Assembly (NCBI GenBank): GCA_028697435.1
Contig: JAQVFD010000061.1
Span: 1 to 9,559, forward strand
Reading direction: 5' to 3'
DNA length: 9,559 nucleotides
Source: Clostridiaceae bacterium
GTDB lineage: Bacteria; Bacillota; Clostridia; Lutisporales; Lutisporaceae
Each line of letters begins with the position of its first letter. The stretch's first letter is position 1. This document shows positions 6,748-9,559 of this stretch, one piece after another. Both the position numbers and the translations under genes were made by a program. The notes beneath the pieces are model-generated. The model did not search any database and was not told where the DNA came from. It was given only the letters and a program-made list of their open reading frames with translations.

Positions 6748-6786
6748 GACCGTTTGGGGATATCCTCAAACGGTCTTATTATTACC
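6748..6786 (+). terminator. Rho-independent terminator after clpX
   Basis: A 12-bp stem GACCGTTTGGGG (6748-6759) / CCTCAAACGGTC (6764-6775) with one G-U pair and an ATAT loop, followed by TTATTATTA. It starts six bases after the clpX stop codon and separates tig-clpP-clpX from lonB, so lonB needs either read-through or its own promoter. Confidence 0.9.
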
Positions 6787-6814
6787 TTAGCAAAGTATAG
6801 TTTCCTGCCTTCAA

Positions 6815-6829
6815 TATAATAATATTATT
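6815..6829 (+). promoter_or_regulatory. Weak candidate lonB promoter region
   Basis: TATAAT at 6815-6820 lies 24 bases before the lonB ribosome binding site and runs into the perfect palindrome AATAATATTATT (6818-6829). No fair -35 is found at 16-18 bases. In Bacillus subtilis lonB is transcribed in the forespore by sigma-F, but I could not find a convincing sigma-F or sigma-G site here. A promoter is expected after the clpX terminator, but its exact place is uncertain. Confidence 0.25.
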
Positions 6830-6858
6830 GACGCTTATATTTGAGGGAGGAAGAAACT

Positions 6859-8565
6859 ATGACACAATTGCTTATAGTCATTCAGCTATTTTTTGCTGTC
6901 GTGATAGGATTATACTTTTTAAATCTTCTAAAAGGGCAACAGGGTAATAAGATTGCATTAGAAAAAGAATCGACGAAAGAGATGGAAAAGTTGCTGCGCA
7001 TGAGGGATATTAAGCTGACAAAGCCGTTATCCGAGGTTACCAGGCCTTCTGATTTCGGTGAAATAATAGGTCAGGGCAATGGTGTAAAAGCATTAAGGGC
7101 GGCAATTTGCAGTCCAAATCCTCAGCATGTGATAATTTATGGCCCTCCCGGGATAGGAAAAACAGCGGCAGCCAGACTCATATTAGAAGAGGCAAAAAAG
7201 ACTAATAATTGTCCCTTTCAACAAGACGCAAAGTTTATTGAGGTGGACGCTACAACTGTAAGATTTGATGAGAGAGGGATTGCAGATCCTCTTATAGGCT
7301 CGGTCCATGACCCTATTTATCAAGGAGCAGGTGCGATGGGAATAGCGGGAATTCCACAACCTAAAATAGGTGCAGTGACCAAGGCACATGGAGGGATACT
7401 CTTTATAGATGAGATAGGGGAACTGCATTCCATTCAGATGAACAAACTGCTAAAAATTCTGGAAGACAGAAAAGTATTTCTGGAGAGCGCGTACTACAGT
7501 TCAGAGGATACCAATATACCTTCCCATATACATGACATCTTTCAAAATGGTTTACCGGCTGATTTCAGGCTCATAGGGGCTACCACAAGAGGTCCTGAGT
7601 CAATTCCTCCTGCGCTGCGCTCCAGATGCCTGGAGATTTATTTCAGGTCGCTGACATCTGATGAAATAGAAAAAGTCAGTGTCAATGCCCTTAGTAAAAT
7701 CAAATTCAGTTTTGAAGAGGGCGTACCGAATCTTATAGGCAAATATGCTACAAACGGGAGGGAAGCTGTAAATATAATACAAACGGCAGTTGGTGTAAAT
7801 ATAAATGAGAATAGGAGTAAAGTCACTGTCAGCGATATTGAATGGGTGCTTAACAACGGACAGTATAGTCCAAGGCCTGAAAGAAAGATAAATGATGAAC
7901 CCCAGATAGGTTATGTAAATGGACTGGCAGTATATGGACCCAATATGGGCACCCTTATGGAAATAGAAGCAATTGCAGTGAGAACTAATCGCGGAACGGG
8001 CAGGTTAATGGTCACAGGTATAGTTGAGGAAGAAGAGATAGGTTCAGGGAATGGGAGAACTATAAGGAGAAAAAGCATGGCTAAGGCATCTGCCGATAAT
8101 GTGATTACAGCAATCAAAAAGTATATGGGCATAGACCCCGGAGAATTTGACATTCACTTAAATTTCCCGGGGGGGACACCGGTGGATGGTCCTTCAGCAG
8201 GTATTACAATAGCTGTGGCAGTTTATTCCGCAATGACTAATAGTTATGTAGATAACAAGATAGCAATGACAGGAGAATTATCAATCAGGGGAAAAGTAAA
8301 AGGTGTGGGAGGGATAATTCCCAAGATTGAAGCTGCTATACATGCAGGAGTTAAAAAGGTTATAATACCTAAGGAAAATTGGCAGGAGATATTCAATTCT
8401 TTTGACATTGAAGTGATACCGGTGGACACTGTTATAGAGGCCATAAATATTGCCACCATGAGGCAGGCAGAAGTTAAGCATCTGAAAGCTCAGGCTGCTG
8501 AAGGAAATTTATTGACTGTATCGAAAATAAATAAAACTCCTACAATACAGGCAATGAGCGAATAA
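6859..8565 (+). CDS. lonB: ATP-dependent protease LonB (membrane-anchored Lon-like protease)
   Basis: A 568-residue Lon-family protease fusing an AAA+ ATPase and a Ser-Lys protease domain, without the large Lon N-domain. Order of parts: a hydrophobic membrane anchor (3-24, LLIVIQLFFAVVIGLYFLNLL), a short linker, Walker A GPPGIGKT (95-102), Walker B ILFIDEIGEL (180-189), sensor/arginine segment IGATTRGPESIPPALRSRC, then the protease domain with nucleophile Ser446 in DGPSAG and Lys489 in GIIPKIEAA, 43 residues apart as in other Lon proteases. The start is ATG at 6859: an in-frame TTG at 6841 overlaps the GGGAGG (6845-6850) that serves this ATG. It lies directly upstream of lon, the order also found in Bacillus. 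In B. subtilis the protein works in the forespore; the same role here is inference. Confidence 0.95.
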   Translation: MTQLLIVIQLFFAVVIGLYFLNLLKGQQGNKIALEKESTKEMEKLLRMRDIKLTKPLSEVTRPSDFGEIIGQGNGVKALRAAICSPNPQHVIIYGPPGIGKTAAARLILEEAKKTNNCPFQQDAKFIEVDATTVRFDERGIADPLIGSVHDPIYQGAGAMGIAGIPQPKIGAVTKAHGGILFIDEIGELHSIQMNKLLKILEDRKVFLESAYYSSEDTNIPSHIHDIFQNGLPADFRLIGATTRGPESIPPALRSRCLEIYFRSLTSDEIEKVSVNALSKIKFSFEEGVPNLIGKYATNGREAVNIIQTAVGVNINENRSKVTVSDIEWVLNNGQYSPRPERKINDEPQIGYVNGLAVYGPNMGTLMEIEAIAVRTNRGTGRLMVTGIVEEEEIGSGNGRTIRRKSMAKASADNVITAIKKYMGIDPGEFDIHLNFPGGTPVDGPSAGITIAVAVYSAMTNSYVDNKIAMTGELSIRGKVKGVGGIIPKIEAAIHAGVKKVIIPKENWQEIFNSFDIEVIPVDTVIEAINIATMRQAEVKHLKAQAAEGNLLTVSKINKTPTIQAMSE

Positions 8566-8588
8566 AGAAAGTGATATTTTTAAAAATG

Positions 8589-8617
8589 TTGATAATTACC
8601 TTATGTAAAGATATAAT
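8589..8617 (+). promoter_or_regulatory. lon promoter
   Basis: TTGATA (8589-8594), 17-base spacer, TATAAT (8612-8617): a strong vegetative promoter using the same -35 hexamer as tig P1. Predicted start near 8624, about 40 bases before the lon start codon. It lies 24 bases after the lonB stop, with no terminator between, so lon can be made alone or by read-through from lonB. Confidence 0.75.
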
Positions 8618-8638
8618 ATGTGCATGCACATATTATAT
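8611..8638. promoter_or_regulatory. Perfect 28-bp palindrome over the lon -10 box, candidate operator
   Basis: Two 14-base arms with no spacer, ATATAATATGTGCA (8611-8624) and its exact complement (8625-8638). The left arm holds the -10 box and the axis falls on the predicted start of transcription. Since a transcript would contain only the right half, the site is better read as a DNA operator than as an RNA hairpin. The core TATAATATG-N8-CATATTATA is shared with the tig P1 dyad at 3344-3369, though the eight central bases differ (TGCATGCA here, CATGAATG there). Confidence 0.62.
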
Positions 8639-8665
8639 TTACACGGTATTACAGGAGTTGATGAA

Positions 8666-9559
8666 ATGCAAAGAAGAAAAGAAGATATTAAAAGATTACC
8701 ATTATTGCCCCTGAGAGGTTTGAGCATTTTTCCATACATGGTTTTGCACTTTGATGTAGGCAGGGAAAAGTCAATAAGGGCCTTAGAAGAAGCCATGATT
8801 AATGATCAGCTTATCTTTCTTGTTACTCAGAAGGATGCTCATACTGATTTACCTTCGGTAGAGGATTTTTATGAAGTGGGAACCATATCAAAGATTAAGC
8901 AGCTTCTTAAGCTGCCGGGGGATACTATTAGAGTGCTTGTTGAAGGGGTTGACAGAGCTGAGATCAGAGAGATAATTTCCGAGGAGACTTATTTCCTTGT
9001 GGATGTACTAGAGCATCATGACGTGCAGAAATTTGAAGACTTGGAGGTTGAGGCTTTAAGAAGAAGTATTATAGAGGTTTTTGATGAATACATCAAAGCA
9101 AATCCTAAGGTTGCACCGGAAACGCTTATTACGGTTTCGGATATAGATGATGCTTCCAGATTTGCAGATGTGGTAGCCTCAAATCTTACAGTCAAAATTG
9201 AAGAGAAGCAGGAAATATTATCCTTGTTTGATGTAAAGGAAAGAATGGAGAAAATTTTTGAAATACTTTCCAGGGAACTTGACATACTTGAAATAGAGAG
9301 GAAGATTAACTCCAGGGTCAGGAAGCAGATAGATAAATCCCAGAAGGAATACTATCTGAGAGAACAGCTTAAGGCAATACAGCGGGAATTAGGCGATAAG
9401 GAAGGGCATGCAGAAGAAATAGATCAGTATTCTGAGAAGCTTTCAAAGCTTGAGGTACCCGATGAGGTAAAGGAAAAGGTAGAAAAGGAGCTGGATAGAC
9501 TGTCCAAGATGTCCCAGGGTTCCCCTGAGGTGGGTGTGACGAGGACTTATTTAGATTGG
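8666..9559 (+). CDS. lon: ATP-dependent protease Lon (LonA), N-terminal part
   Basis: Open to the right edge: 298 codons are present of a protein that is usually ~770-810 residues. The start is ATG at 8666, preceded by CAGGAG (8652-8657). The ATG at 8661 is in another frame. The visible part covers the Lon N-domain, from LPLLPLRGLSIFPYMVLHFDVGR (about 11-33) through VLVEGVDRAEI, and the long helical segment with RKINSRVRKQIDKSQKEYYLREQLKAIQRELGD, the conserved coiled-coil that precedes the ATPase. It ends at VTRTYLDW, just before the AAA+ domain, so Walker and protease motifs lie outside. Lon is a cytoplasmic hexamer that degrades misfolded and regulatory proteins. It has its own promoter with a dyad shared with the tig operon. 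Confidence 0.97.
   Translation, partial: MQRRKEDIKRLPLLPLRGLSIFPYMVLHFDVGREKSIRALEEAMINDQLIFLVTQKDAHTDLPSVEDFYEVGTISKIKQLLKLPGDTIRVLVEGVDRAEIREIISEETYFLVDVLEHHDVQKFEDLEVEALRRSIIEVFDEYIKANPKVAPETLITVSDIDDASRFADVVASNLTVKIEEKQEILSLFDVKERMEKIFEILSRELDILEIERKINSRVRKQIDKSQKEYYLREQLKAIQRELGDKEGHAEEIDQYSEKLSKLEVPDEVKEKVEKELDRLSKMSQGSPEVGVTRTYLDW

Noticed and set aside
6841..6858. TTG start six codons upstream for lonB
   Set aside because: The TTG overlaps the GGGAGG ribosome binding site that serves the ATG at 6859. The added residues MREEET would precede the membrane anchor without any motif.
8576..8587. ATTTTTAAAAAT palindrome between lonB and lon as a terminator
   Set aside because: It has only A-T pairs, no loop and no T run after it, so it would not form a stable terminator hairpin.

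Overview
The window reads as the chromosome of a low-GC, Gram-positive anaerobe of the class Clostridia. The gene order tig-clpP-clpX-lonB-lon is typical of Firmicutes. The paired LonB/LonA proteases, the strong AGGAGG-type ribosome binding sites and the A/T-rich codon use agree with this. All genes lie on the + strand, and no credible minus-strand gene was found. A species name cannot be given from the sequence alone.

Region 1 (1-1860) holds the 3' end of a glycine dehydrogenase subunit 2 (GcvPB)-like PLP protein and, one base after its stop, a complete ATP-NAD kinase family protein. A GNRA-loop hairpin terminator follows. This block is clearly richer in G+C than the rest: 38 of 60 bases at 601-660 and 30 of 60 at 1381-1440, against 20 of 60 at 5881-5940. 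It may therefore have a different evolutionary history. Region 2 (1900-3305) holds a small membrane-anchored DUF2500 protein and an S66-family LD-carboxypeptidase, which acts in peptidoglycan recycling or in peptide-antibiotic immunity.

Region 3 (3306-6786) is the protein quality-control operon tig-clpP-clpX: the ribosome-bound chaperone trigger factor, the ClpP peptidase and its ClpX unfoldase. It ends in a strong terminator. Its 230-base leader is elaborate, with a promoter overlaid by a perfect dyad, a GC-rich bulged hairpin, a second perfect hairpin and a second -10 element. Region 4 (6787-9559) holds lonB (membrane-anchored Lon-type protease) and the first 298 codons of lon (lonA), which runs off the window.

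The genes are mostly housekeeping and I see no new multi-gene system. The most interesting signal is regulatory. The tig and lon promoters carry the same dyad, TATAATATG-N8-CATATTATA, laid over the -10 box in identical register with the predicted start site at its axis. It resembles neither the CtsR nor the HrcA (CIRCE) operator. This suggests one unidentified regulator controlling both the chaperone/ClpXP operon and lon.
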